NCBI GenBank assembly: GCA_026874595.1
Contig: CM049306.1
Location: 42,534,019-42,598,018 of the forward strand
Source: Sipunculus nudus
Lineage: Eukaryota; Annelida; Sipuncula; Golfingiida; Sipunculidae
DNA: 64,000 nt
Direction: 5' to 3'
The notes beneath the pieces are model-generated. The model did not search any database, was not told where the DNA came from, and saw only the letters and a program-made list of their open reading frames with translations. Of this stretch, positions 24,501-39,500 are shown one piece after another (within the stretch, counting starts at the first letter, position 1; each line of letters begins with the position of its first letter). The position numbers and the translations under genes were made by a program.

Positions 24501-27500
24501 GGCACAAGACAAAACAAAAACTAACCTACATATCTTTATATATAGTATTTGGAAAATAAGACCTGGGATAACACTTGTTGAAATATATAAGTTATTTTAC
24601 ATAATCAATGCTGCAACTAGATTTTACAAAAAAAAAATATAAAACCTGGGAAGTATCAACAGTGTCTTATATATATAAAGAACAGATATTTTGATGCAAA
24701 AATATGAAACTTTTATTCAAACATTATTCCATGTGATGCCCATGAATAAGAATCAGGGATACTATATGTAATGAAATGTTGAGAGGTTGATAGAATTTTA
24801 TCTTTCATTTAAATACTTCTCTTATTTGTTATAATACTGACATCTCAAAAATAATAAACATATTTGTTTCCTTAATGTAATGAAAAAAATGATGGCAGTG
24901 TTTTGAAGATTCTCCTAATGATGAACAATGTTTGCTCAGAAGATTTCCTCTTAACATAAATAGTACAGTATGGTTGTGGTTTTTCTAGGGCTGTTTCCTG
25001 ACCCAGCTAGCAGTGACTGGTGCAGAATGTAGGGGTTGATTTCCCTGGATAAATGTAAAAGCTGTGACTGAATTGTTAGTTTTTAACTTCATGTGATGAG
25101 TTAGTGAAGATGAAGTGTTTGAGGCTTGTTTCTTTACAAAAATGTTTCAGAATGGTTACATCTTCCTAGAAGCAAGGCCTCAATCAAGCTAATGAATAAT
25201 TATCAAGACAAATGAACCAATTGGGTGGCTGATGTAAGGCTTGTCTACACAACAAGGAAAACTATTTTTATTTCAGTTGTCTGGCAATGGCAGATATTAT
25301 GGAGATGCTCACCCACCTTAAGTCCTGTCTACGTAACTAGGAAACTATTTTTAGATCAACTGTCTGGCAATGTGAGACATAAAGAGAATCTAGTTCATCA
25401 TACAGCCTGTCTATGTATCAAGGAAAACTATTTTTAGATCAACTGTCTGGCGATGTGAGACATTATTGGGAATCTGACAAGTCATATAAAAAACTGAGCA
25501 AGTTTTAGGTGCATATGTCCTTGTTTATAATGCATGTGAACAGTTCTAATTGCTGCATAGTGTTTAATAACAATTATTTTGGCCCCATCCCATGTGCCCC
25601 TGTTCATAATTAATGATACAACAGGACAGGAGATGATCTGAAGCAAGGTATCTGCATCACAAAGCAAGAGGTCTGGCTCTTGGGAAGATGTATGGTGATT
25701 GAGTCAAAAGGTTGTTTTTCTCTTCTAAATGACCAGAATGGCTGAATTTTAATGCTGCTTAATATTGCAATTTCAAACACTGATATGAAACTCGATGAGG
25801 GTGCCACAAAATCATATTTGAATTGTAGAACATCATCTTTGATTGCAGAGTATTCCTCTTATCAAGATATAAATTAAGATGGTTAACAATATAACCTCAC
25901 CAAGGTGATATAGTGTTGTTGCTACAGTCAGGTTATTCTTGCCAAAGCAGTGTTCTCGTATCTGGAGAGTTCTTCTGTACATGTACTCAGCCTTCTTTTT
26001 GTCATAGCTAAAACACAGGAAGTCGCATTAAAGGAGAAGAGAGCAAATCCATTACAAAAAACAACATGACTCTGAAATAATTTTAACTATATACGATCTA
26101 TGTTATAAATGTTTTTTTTTTCCCTCTTTTCCAAAACTACAGACAAGGGTTACATATTTACATCATTAGGCCCTGATTTGGATTTCTCTGCAACTTACTA
26201 TGAACGGTATCACTCATTGGACCTAATACAGCGAAAAGAAGCATACACAACAATTCTTGTAAGTATAACATTAACATTTAAAAAACAAATGATATAGAGT
26301 GCTAACACTCAGCCTACTGTGTTTTGCCATGTCAAACAGAAACTTATAAAAGCTATGAATATTTAGAATATTATGCTGAAATGTGATATAGATACTGGCA
26401 TTTAATATTAAGATGTAAAGAAATCATGAAAAATATAAAGATGACACACAAGAAAAACATTTTATTTATATTTCATTCCTTGCCTACCTGTGTGAGTTGT
26501 TTGGGTGGCACAGTAATCCTGCCAGATCATTCAGTACAGTGGCGACCTCTGGGTGGGCCTTGCCATACCATTTCTCCCTGTTCTCAAGAGCTTGCCTGAG
26601 GTAGTACTCAGCTCCTTCATACTCCTTCATATGAAACCTGTATAGCAACATAGAACTTGTCTTCATTTACCTGTGGTAAGGTATAATTTTGATTTATTTG
26701 TTTTCACCAATAAGTCACCATCAGGTCAATCAATTGCCTCCAAGGACATGCCCTCATCACTCAGTTCATATCTGTCTGGGTGAACATGGGATAGGAAAAA
26801 GGCTAGTGATTCAGGCATTAATGCCAGGTTTTAGGTTTAGGATTAAAACTCATTCAAAAGAAAATGCAAAATTTCAAAATCTCAATATGGCAAAGAATAA
26901 TATAAATGCTTTTGACTATCACAGGGCTTAGTGAATAGATTGACTAAAAAAACAAGTTTTTCATATATTGTAAAACAGTTACTGGCACCCTGATCTAATG
27001 GACAAAGCCAAATACAGGTCAGAGAGTGAATCCTTACAAAGAGTAGTCAAGAAAAAAAAATTGGTAACACAATTGCCTGTATGTGATACTTTCAATAAAA
27101 TGTGGATAAAGGTGGCCAGAGGGTAAGAATAATCTATTATTATTCAGATGTGTTATTTCAGATTTTATATGCCCAATGCAAGAAATGGCAAACCTCTCAA
27201 GAGAAAATATGTATGTTACCTCCCTGTATCAAGATTTCACTGTTAAAAAGATTGGATAAAAACAGGGTTTTTGAGCTCCAGGCAACATTCTACCCTCCTT
27301 ATGATTATATCACCAGGCTGCACTGACTGAGAGACATAAGCAAAAATATGTATATTATACCTTAGTAAGCCCAGGTGATGCTGCAGGGATGCCCTGGCAG
27401 GGATGTGGCTGCCTTCACTGATACACTTTTTGGCTTTCTTCAGCAGTATCTCAGCCTTCCTCAGACTCTGGTCCAGGATCTTAATGCTGCCCAGCTGGTC

Positions 27501-30500
27501 CAGTAGCTGACCTGAAAAACAACCACCCATAGTGTACTGATGCTCATGTTATGAAGGGGTTCTGTTAAATGTTTATCCCTTAATTTCTTGCTCAGAGAAA
27601 AAGCACAGTCAAAATTGGCACCTAAAACTCCCTCATATGGTCAGATTGTTTGGGGTCAAACACACTGCACATTTAACTTCAGTTCTAGAGATTTCCATTA
27701 ATTTAACATATAGTAAACCTCTGCAGGAAATGTTGAAAATGTTGTAGAGATAAGACAAAAGCTGAGGAAGATACTGCCTGTAATGTAATTAAATATAAAG
27801 AATGTCCAACACTAGAGCCATCATGTCCAAGCAACTATATTCTCTGTTAATCTTGATTATTAGAAATCTGCACATTCTGCTTTTATTAAAATTATGATAT
27901 TCAAATTAGTATGTGATAGGTAAAAATTAAATATTACCACAGAAATTGTTTAAAAGATAAAACACTAGTCATCTTGATTAGAAGTGGTTTCAAATGGCAA
28001 ATGAAAAGTTGGACAGACAGACTGCTGAAACCTGACAATGCTATCACAGATCCTTATCATATTTGCTCCAACACATGATATTTTAATAAATGGCACAAAT
28101 CATAGAAAATCACTAGGGCTGTTCCAGTTGATCAGTTATATCAATAATTGGTTGTTTACTTTCATATCTGATAAAACTGGTTACATTTTTACATAATCAA
28201 TCACAAATAATTAGGTATGTACATGCAAAGAAGTAAAATTATCAGGAGCAAGCAAATTCGTGGAAGTTATGTGCCCTGCTTCCACCTCTTGTTATTTTAG
28301 CTTCCTGTGATCTTCATGGTTGCCTTGTCAATGTTTTAGTTTTTATTTTTCCCTTCAGATGTCTCCACATGTCACAGTGCCTGTGTTTTAGTTTTCATTG
28401 TCCCCTGAAGATGTCTCCACATTTCATAATTTTGTTGTGAATTTGGAACATAAGGGAAATTTTTTTGAGCTGATGATAATAAAGTGAGCAATCAGTGACC
28501 CAAAATTGAATGAAATTGGATAATATTTAGGAAAGTTATTGCATGGAAACGAAAACCTGACGGACAGACAGACAGACGGACAAACCCAAATCAATGTCCC
28601 CTGTTCCACAGAAGCCAACGTGCAGTGACCTCTGACTGATTAACATTTCTGTTATCAAAATCCTTCATATTCTTCTTAAGTTATCGCGGCTATACCACAA
28701 GGTAGCCTAGTGACCTGTGACCTTATTTAATATGCGTGGATTTTGCTTGGATTGAACTTGGGCAAGATATAATCATTTGGTTAGTTGTTATGGTGAGTTT
28801 GGTAAAAATTCATTAAGGCCCCGTTTAGATTTAGCAATGACACTAAAGGTCAATTAATGGACAGAAGGATGGTGGGTAAACCATAACACTCCCCTCATAT
28901 GACAAGTGTATAAAAATCAACCAACCTTTGACCAGAGTGAGTTGTGTGGCATCTCCAGAGTCGAGCAGTACGTCATCGATCAGGTCCTCCACAGACTTGA
29001 GGGCTCTGTAGTACCACAGTGCTGCCTTGTCCTTCTGAAGCTGGTGCAGGTAAAGCTTCCCCAGGCTTTCCTCCATGTGGTACAGGCATGTCTGCTGAGT
29101 CATATTCAATGGGTACAGCTGGAATAAATATGCAAAATTTGTTTAAAATGCACATTCAGAAAGGTTTATTTTTGGATAAGTCTTAGCAGCACCTCTAAAT
29201 TTCATGATTTTAAATATATTAGATTCTTGACGATTATTCAAAAATCAGACTACTGATCTGTGTAAGGGTGTCATCACTGGCATGTGTGACAATATTATGT
29301 AGTTCATTATAACTGTGCTGACCTGTGTTATGATGTTATCTCCTTGGTCATGACATCATTGACTTATGTGATGGTGTCATGTTCTGGATATTGGCATCAC
29401 TAATGGGTGTGGTGATGTCATGCATGTTCAAGGTGTGATGTGTGATGATCTCAATTAAAAGGTTATGACATCACTTCAATAGTACTTGTGTGATGATGTC
29501 ATGTTCTGGGTTATGACATCACTGACCTGTGTGACAATGGTATGTTCTGGATTATGACATTATATACTGACCTGTGATGATGTCATGTTCTTGGTCATGA
29601 CATCACTGACATGTGTAATGGTGTCATGTTCTTGGTTATGACATCACTGATCTGTGTGACAATGTTATGTTCTGGGTTAAGGCATCACTAACCGGTGTGA
29701 TTACATCATGTTCTGAGTTATGAAACACAGACCTGTATTTAAAATGTCACATTCTGGGTTATAATATCACTGATGTATGTGACAATGTCATGTTCTGGAT
29801 TATGATGTCACTTACCTGTGTGATGACGTCATGTGCCTGCAGCAGCACATCCTCAGCATCCTGGGTAAATCCTTGTGAGTACAGGAACTCTCCCACATGT
29901 CTCATCATCTGTGCCAGCTCTGACTGATCCATGCTGATCTCTGTCATGCCAGCTGTGTTCTGCTCTGATGATTGGCAAGGCTCATCCTGCAATAAAAAAC
30001 GACATGACAAAAGAACAAAAACTTTGTAAATTTATGTTAATAAATTTCATTTAAAATAAAAAATAACAAGCAAATTCGTAGAATTTATGTCCCTGCTTCT
30101 CCCTCTTGTTGTCCCCTGCTTGCCTTCTCATTATGTTTTAAATTATTTTCTCCTGAAGATGCCTCCACACGTCATAGTGGCTGTGTTTTAGTTTTCATTG
30201 TCCCCTGAAGATGTCTCCACAAGTCATAAACTTTGTTGTGAATTGGAAACAAAAAGGGAATTTTTTGTTTGTTTTAGAGCTGGTGTTAATAAATTTTCAG
30301 ACAGACACTCCAAAACCAACCCCAACCAAGGTATGCATGAGAGCAATCACTGAGCCAAATTTGAATGAAATCGGATAATATTTAGGAAAATTATTGCACA
30401 GAAACAAAATATTGATGGACAGACAGACAGATGGACAGACAGACAGACAAACCCAAATCCATGTCCCCCATTCTGCAGAAGCAGGGGACAAAAACAAACA

Positions 30501-33500
30501 ATTTAAATATGGTTATGAAGAAGATGAGGGGTGAAAGGTACATACCTGTTGGTTACTAGGTGAGTCAGCAAAACTCATCCTTATCAGAGGAATCTTCTTG
30601 GTGTCAGAGCTTTGGATTTGTTCCTGTAAAGAGTAAAACCCATCAGTTAAGCTAAATATGTAAAGAGGTTATCATGTCACTTCTTTGGTAAGCTGGCCAG
30701 CACACTGACAGGAATGACAAATTAATTCTGTGGTTTTATTTTCACTGAACTTTTACTTCATCATGATGGGGGAAGTCAGTCAGGTTATGTGATACAATGA
30801 CTGGAGATGACAGATTTTGTGATCTGCATAGTCTGTTTCTCCAGAAAGAACCAGTAGCCTGCAAGTGCATTTATACTTCAAATCAGTGTTGGCTGATACA
30901 ATTGACCTGGGAAACCTGCAACCTGCACATCCAAAATGACGTGTCTGTCCACCACAGTGAGCCAAAGGATGAATCCTATAGCATGCAAAACCATGGATGT
31001 GTCAAGCTGCATCAAACTGCATCTGGCTGCATGTCTCATGCAAGGGATGATCAAAATTCTTAATTATTCTCTTAATGTTTCTTGAAGTGTTTCACTGATG
31101 TATTGTGCAAGTTAATTGTAAATGATGTAAAATAAACTAAAGATACTGTGGGCCTTCATATATGTGGATTAATTTACATAAATTTGACCAAACGTAATAC
31201 AATTGTAATACATTACCTCTTCTTCTTCCTCCTTTATAACATTTGAGTCCTGTACACCCATTTTCTTTTGTACTTTTCCTCCTGATGCAAGAACCAGCAT
31301 GTTCCAATAGCAAGTAGGGGGGTGGTAGCCTGCCTCCTGCAACACCTGCCAATAGTGGGCCAGGTCCAGGATCTTTTGGGGATGGTCATCTTCCACAAAG
31401 AACTCTTCAACAACCCTAATTTAAAAATATACCATCTATAGAATACATAAATGCATCCACGTTTTTCATTTATTGTTTTATATTCAAATGCTTTTCACAG
31501 ATTGTTAATGTGGATAACATGTTATAGTCAAGGCATGACACTGACGGCCAAAACAAACCCACAAGAGGAAAACACAGTCTTAAAAATTACTGTATTTTAT
31601 TTTTTGTTAATTAAAAATATAAGCCACTGTCTGAACAATTTATTGCTCAGTTCTGTTATCAATAATAATCATGTGCCATTTGTCAATAATATGGGTCACA
31701 TTAAATCGTTTAAAGCTTTAGAACAGTCACTGATGATCAGATTAAATATTGCAGATGACTGCAAGACCAAATAAATGTTTATCAAACCATCTGTATTAAT
31801 GGAAATAGGTCCATTGAACATGATTTATACCAAGGCATTTTAACAACCTGCTGAGTAGTACAAGTAAGTAACACCAGATGGCACTCATTTTAAACCTTGT
31901 CTCACTGTGTAAAATTTTGTCAGAAAATGATGAGACTCACTGTGGGTCTGTCAGCACTGCCTGCAGCCTCTTCCAATCCTTACATCTCTCCAGGTGATGG
32001 GGAAGCTCCTGATTACGCCGTATGCTGTGAGGACAGTCCAGGAAATAGTTGGCCAGGTGGGTGTGAAACTGGACCTTCTCTGACACTGTGTACACCACAA
32101 TCTCATCGCCTGATGGCTGGTTGTATTTCTCAGACTCTGGATTGTTGGATGCCACAGATTCTGAACGAAAATTCACAGGGCAACTCATTAAACTATTGGT
32201 CTTCAGCTTTCTTACAGTGTTAAGTGGTTTCAACTTATGCAGTTTAGACACAGATATGCATGGGTTCGGCTACCAAAACTGATATGGATATGTTTAGTAT
32301 GTTTCCAATTAAAGAATATGTTCTCTGTACATATGGCGGTTGTACAGCTAAAGTCATTGTTTCACTAGATTCAATTGGACCTTAAAAGTTAAATAAAGTA
32401 TTATATTAATTAAGTGCCATTTAAAGTCATATAATATTATATAAGTCTAATATTATTATATGCAATTGATGGTAACAGCACCACACAAGTGGAAACATTC
32501 CTTATATTTTATTACATTTTAGTTCCAACTGTATCCTTGTCTGTATCCATATCCAGACAAGTGGAAACTTGATCAGCCTTACACAGAGAAATTGTCATTA
32601 AACACAACATATATGCTTTGGAATAAAGAGAATAGATGTGAAAAATATGCATACATAGAAAGGTGAACAGCAGCATCTAAGTCTCCTGTATCCCATACAT
32701 AACATATAAAATGCATTGAGAGATTCATGCAAAAATCTTCAAAGTGTAATCCATCTGGAAGTCAATAAGTCATTTCCAAAAATAAACTTAACAATTCTTA
32801 AGAAATACTAAGGACAACTTCTTGAAATTTGTTATTGTACAAATGTATAATGTAATACAAGAGTATGCAATGCAAAAGTTTTATCTTTTGTTATTTATCA
32901 GCAGTTGATAGTCTATTTATACAGGTGTTAAGAAAAAAGTAGTACCCATGCAGGCATTATGACGGACTCCCTATACTCCATCATACCAGAGTAGGTCACA
33001 CCTGTGTGTTAAGTTGATGTAGTCATGTGCACTTTGTCCAATCCTAGTTTTCTACTTCACTAACCATACCTAATGATGTTGTAACTATGTGTGATATTGT
33101 TATATCCTCCCATTACTGCAATGCACCCACTGCTCAAGGTCAAATAGGGCTTCATAACCAAACACAATTCAAGATCAGTCTCTATTGTACATGATTCTAG
33201 GACAAAAAACAACAACTCCCCCCCCCCCCCCCCCCTATTAAGATCAGCCTGGATAAAATCTGTAATGGTCAAAATCCAACCAAGAAAAAATTCACTGGAA
33301 AACAAAATCATCTCCATGGCATAATCCCCTTTCCATACGTGTTACTCTTGATTAAAGCCAGGTATTCATCTACTTTGACTGTAGAATTTAAGTGAATTCT
33401 GGCTTACTCTGTGTACACATTAAAGAACTGTAGGCAATTCCTGTTAAGAAAAGTTCTCAGTGGCATCAATTTATCTTCACGGGTGGGGTGGGAGGGGGGG

Positions 33501-36500
33501 GGGAATGATTCGTAGGCTTTGGGGAGGGTTAATCAAAATTGGAACCTTTTTTATAAACACACACACACATATATATATATGCACCTTTTATTGTATTGTG
33601 TGACATTTAAAAATTATTACAATTAAGTGTACGTTTTAAAAAGTTAGTATGTTTTGAATATATTGTAATTCTAAACCAGTTTAAGATATATAACATTCTA
33701 TAGTATACCAAAGTCTATAATTCTAATTATTAATATATTTCATTTCAAATATATAGATATTATTCTCTGAATATCAGGGGGGATGATTACATTGACCATC
33801 CCCCCCCCCCCTTCCTATAACATGGGGGGTATATATATATATAACCCTGTCCCATCTATATTGACGCCCCTGGAAATCCTTATAATGCCTCTGTGGAGGA
33901 TGTAGGAGCCTGTTTATCAACAAGTTTTAGTTAGCCTGTTACATGGGCCACTGTTGACAAAAAGAAAAATACATGTTACCTAAGGTGGATGGTTTGCATG
34001 TAAGTTGCAAAATACTCTTTGCAAAACTCTGGTTTATCTGAATTGCTTCCAAATGTCCTTGTTAAATGTGTTCTGATAAATTATTTTGGCAAGCCATCCA
34101 CATGATGCAAACATGAGGACAAAAACAAAACAGACAGCCTGAGTGTGGGATCAGCGTTTGCTAACCTATTTTTATAGAGGTTTAAGTGATGTGTATTGTT
34201 CATTGGTCTGATCACAATTCTTTGCTCCGAGCCAACCCTACTGGTCTGACTGACTCACTGACTCATGATGTTTTTCGCTTTGTCGAGCAGCCACAGGTTG
34301 CTGTGGTCAAGACCCCAGCCCTGTGCCCTCCTTAAGCATAATTTTGAGAGCCAATAGACTTGATGCCACCAAGCCAAGCAGGAAGCCGTAAGAGACCGTC
34401 ACCATTTTACCTGCATCGGTAACTTTTCAGGAAAGCCACAACACCCACCGCCACAAAGGCAAAAGCAGCATACATTCCCTCCACCGATCCCAGCAGCAGA
34501 GACCCAGCCATGCCAATTGAGAACCGAACCTGATCAATGAAACAACAAAGCTTCCAGATGAATGCCATTTCATACTTGCAGTTTCTGCCATTTAGACAAA
34601 GTTAGCAAGATTTTTCTTCATAAGCAACCAACCCTACTGGTGGGACCCAGAAAAACTTGCTATGCAAAGTGGCCGTTAAAGCCAAGGGGGTCTGGGACGG
34701 CTGCAGTGTACAGCTGCTGCATGAAGAGCTCAGCTGAAATGTAGCAAATATTAAAACATTTTAATTGTTCTTACTGAGTAACGAGAATTCCACCACCTCC
34801 TTCAGTTGTTGGTGATAGAAGCTGATCAACCCTCCTGGCCTGTCACACAAAGCATCTGGTGCTGCCATTCTGAATTCGGACCAATCACAGGCAGTCACCT
34901 GAGTTTCTCCTGAGTAACCTATTTGCTGCAGGACTGCCAGTAATTCTCCTTGTGTCAAACCACACCGAGACACTGCCAGCAGTCTAAGTGCATCAGCCAC
35001 CCAGCAGTTGTAATCTGGAATAAAAAGTCAAGTGATAATGGTAAAGGTGGGGGTTTATCAGTTGTCTGATATGACCAATGTTGTCAGTCTCATCTAACTT
35101 TTACACTTTCCTTTCCTGGTCTTTCAGGCCTGTTCATTAATTCTTGTGGCTTTTCTCTGCTCCCTTGGGAGCATACAACCCAAGCAGCCATATCAGGCAC
35201 TAGCAGGTTATTTAATTGTTTTACATTTGCCTCCTGCCCATGACCAGTACCCATTCACTCCTGGGTTTAGAAAGTGCACCCTTGTGGTAAAGACTTCGGC
35301 CAGGAGTCTTAGCTCAAGAGAGTCAGAATGGGACTTGTACCCACAAACTTGCAGTCACAAGTCCAGCACCCTAACCCTTATGTGATCACACTCAAAAAGT
35401 GTTTACGTAACAGCACTGACATGAAGGCTTCAGCAAATGCAACATTTCACCAGTAACTATACCCTTATGATAGAGGAGTGTAAGATGACCTAAGGATTTT
35501 ATAAGAATCACCAAGAAATATCACTAATCAGAGAACTGCAAACAAATTATCTACTTACATTTATGGCTAACTCATTTCAAAGCATTTCAATACATAAAAA
35601 TTCCACTGTGCTTAGTATTTATAAATGAGGCATTGTTAAAAAACACTTACTTTTATTTTTTTCAAATTAAAAGAATTTTTTATTTCCTTGTAAAACTCAC
35701 TAATAATCCTGTTTTACAGCAGATAAATTAAATAACTAATATATCTTAAATATAATTTCCAGTGCATGTGAATGGAGAACTAAACATGGAATCAGCCTCT
35801 AGCTTTTAATGCATGTTTTTTGTAAATTATAAACAATCAACTTTCTTTTTAATTAAATACCTTTAAAGCTTAGAGTCAGAATCAGTTTTATGATAACATG
35901 TTAACAGCTGACGTGGATCTTTTTAATATAACAAAGTTGAAAGACCCAGGCCCAGTAGTTTTGATATATGACAACCTTAAAAACAAAGTCACAATGACCC
36001 ACTTGGAGGCATGGTAAGAAACTTGCCTCTACCTAGATGTACACAGAATTTCAGGTCTGTAGCTGTAAGAGTTTTATATGATCTCTTAACTGATGAATCA
36101 ATGCTATTACTCATATGATTTATAGTCAGCTGGGCTGTGTACTATCAATGAAGTGTTGCTTACCCAGTACTGTGGAGGTAGTGCTCTCAGATCCCACTTG
36201 CTCTGTGGTCCAGCCATGGTCCCTGATCCAGCGCTGCATGGCTTTCCCCCATAGTTCACGGCAGCTCACAGCATCCAGGTAGGAACATAAGTAGCTGTCT
36301 AATTCGCTATACACATCAAACTCCCTCAGCTCATTGGTCAAAATAGTCAAATACAGAGGTCGCTCAGTGACCTTGCATGTCATTATGGCTGACTTATCTG
36401 ATTGGCCTAGATATTTAGAGTAGACACCCAGCTGTTCCTGCAACAACTGAGTTCTGGATTCTTTACTGGACAGAGGTGGCATCATCTGGATGATAGTATC

Positions 36501-39500
36501 GGGTCGTCTAGACAGGGCCCTGTAGGAGAAATCTGCTCTGGATGTGGAGATGATCAGCTTGCATTGAGGTGGTAGAGGCATTGGTAACCAATCCAGCTCC
36601 TTGCACTGTTAAAACATATAAGATTGACGTAGTCTGACATATGATACTAAAAATTCCATATAGCAATATTCAAATTTTACTTGAAATTCAAATTTCTTAC
36701 ATGAAATGTATGTGTAGTTAGATTCTTAAACGAACAAGCACATTAGAGTTAGTATGCTATATATTTTAATCATACAAAGGATCACATATATCAAAGTTTC
36801 TAGATGAACGTATTGGAGTATGAAAACATTTCAAATATAGGAAAATTATCTATAATATTAACTGAGAGAGAGAGAGAGAAGCCAAATGTTATGCATAAAT
36901 GTTGAATACTACACTTGTGCCAAATTAATGAGCTCAAAGTTTCTCCAAACTTGGTTAAATTAATACGGGGTAAAGTCGGCTTGTGTGGACCTTTAAGGTA
37001 TCATAATATTCTGTCAGTTCAGTTCAACTTTGACACAATAAGGCTTTACTGCATTCATTCATTATAAAAAATAAAACTTTTTCTGAGTTTAATTATTATG
37101 AGTTTCAAAAAAAAAAAGTGAGTCTCATCTCTAAATTTGCCTCTCTGAGTCTTCTTGCATGTCCAATTTGGCAGGTAAAAAGCCATTAACTAACTAAATA
37201 TGATTATCTTTTCAACACTGACCACTGCTCATGGCCAGTACTTATGAATCAATGGGTAAAGAGGGCACCCACTTCGGGGTTCAGACCAATGGCAGGGGAT
37301 TTAGTACAAGAGTCAGGTGTTATCCCACAACTATGCAGTTCCTCATTATAACAACACCAGGCTTCTAGATTTAAAGAAAGCTTCTACAATTGTAGTCAAT
37401 GCAACAACAAATTAAGCACCTTTTGAGCTGTGTGATCAAAACTTGGACCAAGCTCCTCCATGCCATCAAGTACAAGGACACAGGGCCCGAGTGAGAGTGA
37501 GGCCAGGAAAGTCTCTGTCAAACAGTGGGAGTCTGATATGTCGTCAGAGAATGATGTCCTGCCAGCTTCACATTCTGTAGAATAACATACCAAAGTGTCA
37601 TGGCAACCACTAAGTAAAGCATTATGTCAGGAAAAAATTGCTTAGTAGTACACATTTGAAGAATTTTTTTTTTTTCTGGGATCTTTGTTCCAAAAGGAGT
37701 TGTGTCCAAATATAGACATCCTTCCATTTTGTCCAGCTTTATTCTCCATCCCATAATTTATTGTGTGCATGCTTACTATTGAAGAGTAAACGAAGTATAA
37801 TAATTTAACCTAAAAAATATCAAACTTATTGAACTTTGAACAGAAAAAGCCTTGCAACAGCAAAGCTTATAGATGGCTTTATGTTGATTCTGAAAATGAA
37901 ACAATATTTCATAAAATTCACTAGAAATTTACACAAGTTTACCCAGTTCATTTAAGTATTCAAAGTCACACCCAAAGTACACCTTATTCAATAAATGCAT
38001 ATTCATGAGTTAAACCAACATCCTTCCCATTGCTCTTGTTGGCTCTTACACGTTAAGCGTATGCATTTGATGATCACGCTAACCCTGGCCCAGTTATTTA
38101 CAAGGAGCCAATGAGCAACCTTTGTATTGATCATGTGATATTTAATTCCATGAAAAAGATACTTGTTCTACTTGAGGCACCCTCTGTCAGGAACTAAAAT
38201 AGGACAAAGTATACACAGTCACAGCCTTGTCTTGAGTGCATGATAATGACCAAGAAGACAATTCAATAAATCAATGAAAGCTCTTAAATGCAGAAAAGAG
38301 ATGGCTCAGCATGAATTGGAGAGACCAATTTCCTACACTGATGGTTTTCCCCCTTTATATTGTGTGATTTCAAATGTATGGAAAGGTTTTCAATTCCAAA
38401 AATGCTACATTGGCAGTAACTACATCCACCGTTACTGACAGGTTAATGTTTAAAACATGCATTCACATTGATATAAATATCTACTCAATCTAAGAGACAC
38501 AATGTTAATGTTTTCTTAATCTTTTCATTTTGAAATTCTTAACACTGCATATTAAAGTGTTCTGACTCTGGATTTTACTAAAAAATTAAAAATCTATGAG
38601 GAAAAAGTATAAAAAAGATATCATTTGTGCTAAAAAAAAAATCAGCACATTTCTCATGGTGTTAATAACTTTCATTATTAAATATTTGTGTGCAAAGTCA
38701 CAGACACAGGGGAAATGTAACGCTCCTTGGTGGAGGTAACACAGCCCAAAACAAATCTGATAAAAGTCTTACCTTCTAGGTACTCCTTCCTGAGTTCACT
38801 AATGATTCTTCGCATACATGAGGCAATATCTGTGCTCAGAGCACTGCTGCTGATGTAGTGTGTCAGGAGTTTGATTTCTGGATGAGTGTCCCAGAATTCC
38901 TCAGCCCAGTTTGCCAGTACTGAGGTGCGACCAGAACCTCTCTCCCCCACCAGGAGGAACAAAGATTGATAATCAGCTGCCTGGGGCTTTCTGAAATAAC
39001 AGAAGAGAAATATTACATGTATTATAAGTTCACATGGTAAAAAAAAAGCTTTTTTTCAGTAAGTAGAAACATTTTATTAACCTCAAACCCTTTTCCTAAG
39101 AATCTGACTCTGTTGGCACAGACTATTGATTTTTTTTATTCCTGTCCAATGATCTTGGAAGATTTCTTTTAAGGATTTGGAGTATAATTCCGTAGGTCTA
39201 TCTACATCACACTTGGAATACAACTCGTAAATATAAAATGATACTACTATTTTGTTGTAGATATAGAGTTGTATTACAAACCTGATGTAGGTATAAAATT
39301 ATTCTACTATTTTGATAAAGATATAGAGTTGTAGTAGTAGAATAATTTTATATCTACATCAGGTTTGTAATACAACTCTATATCTACAACAAAATAGTAG
39401 TATCATTTTATATTTACATCAGATTTGTAATACAACTCTATATCTACATCAGATTAGTAGTATCATTTTATAGTTACATCAGATTTGTAATACAACTCTA

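Noticed and set aside
35325-35395. A functional tRNA gene
   Set aside because: Only box A-like and box B-like segments are present. There is no complete cloverleaf, and a SINE-type core follows.
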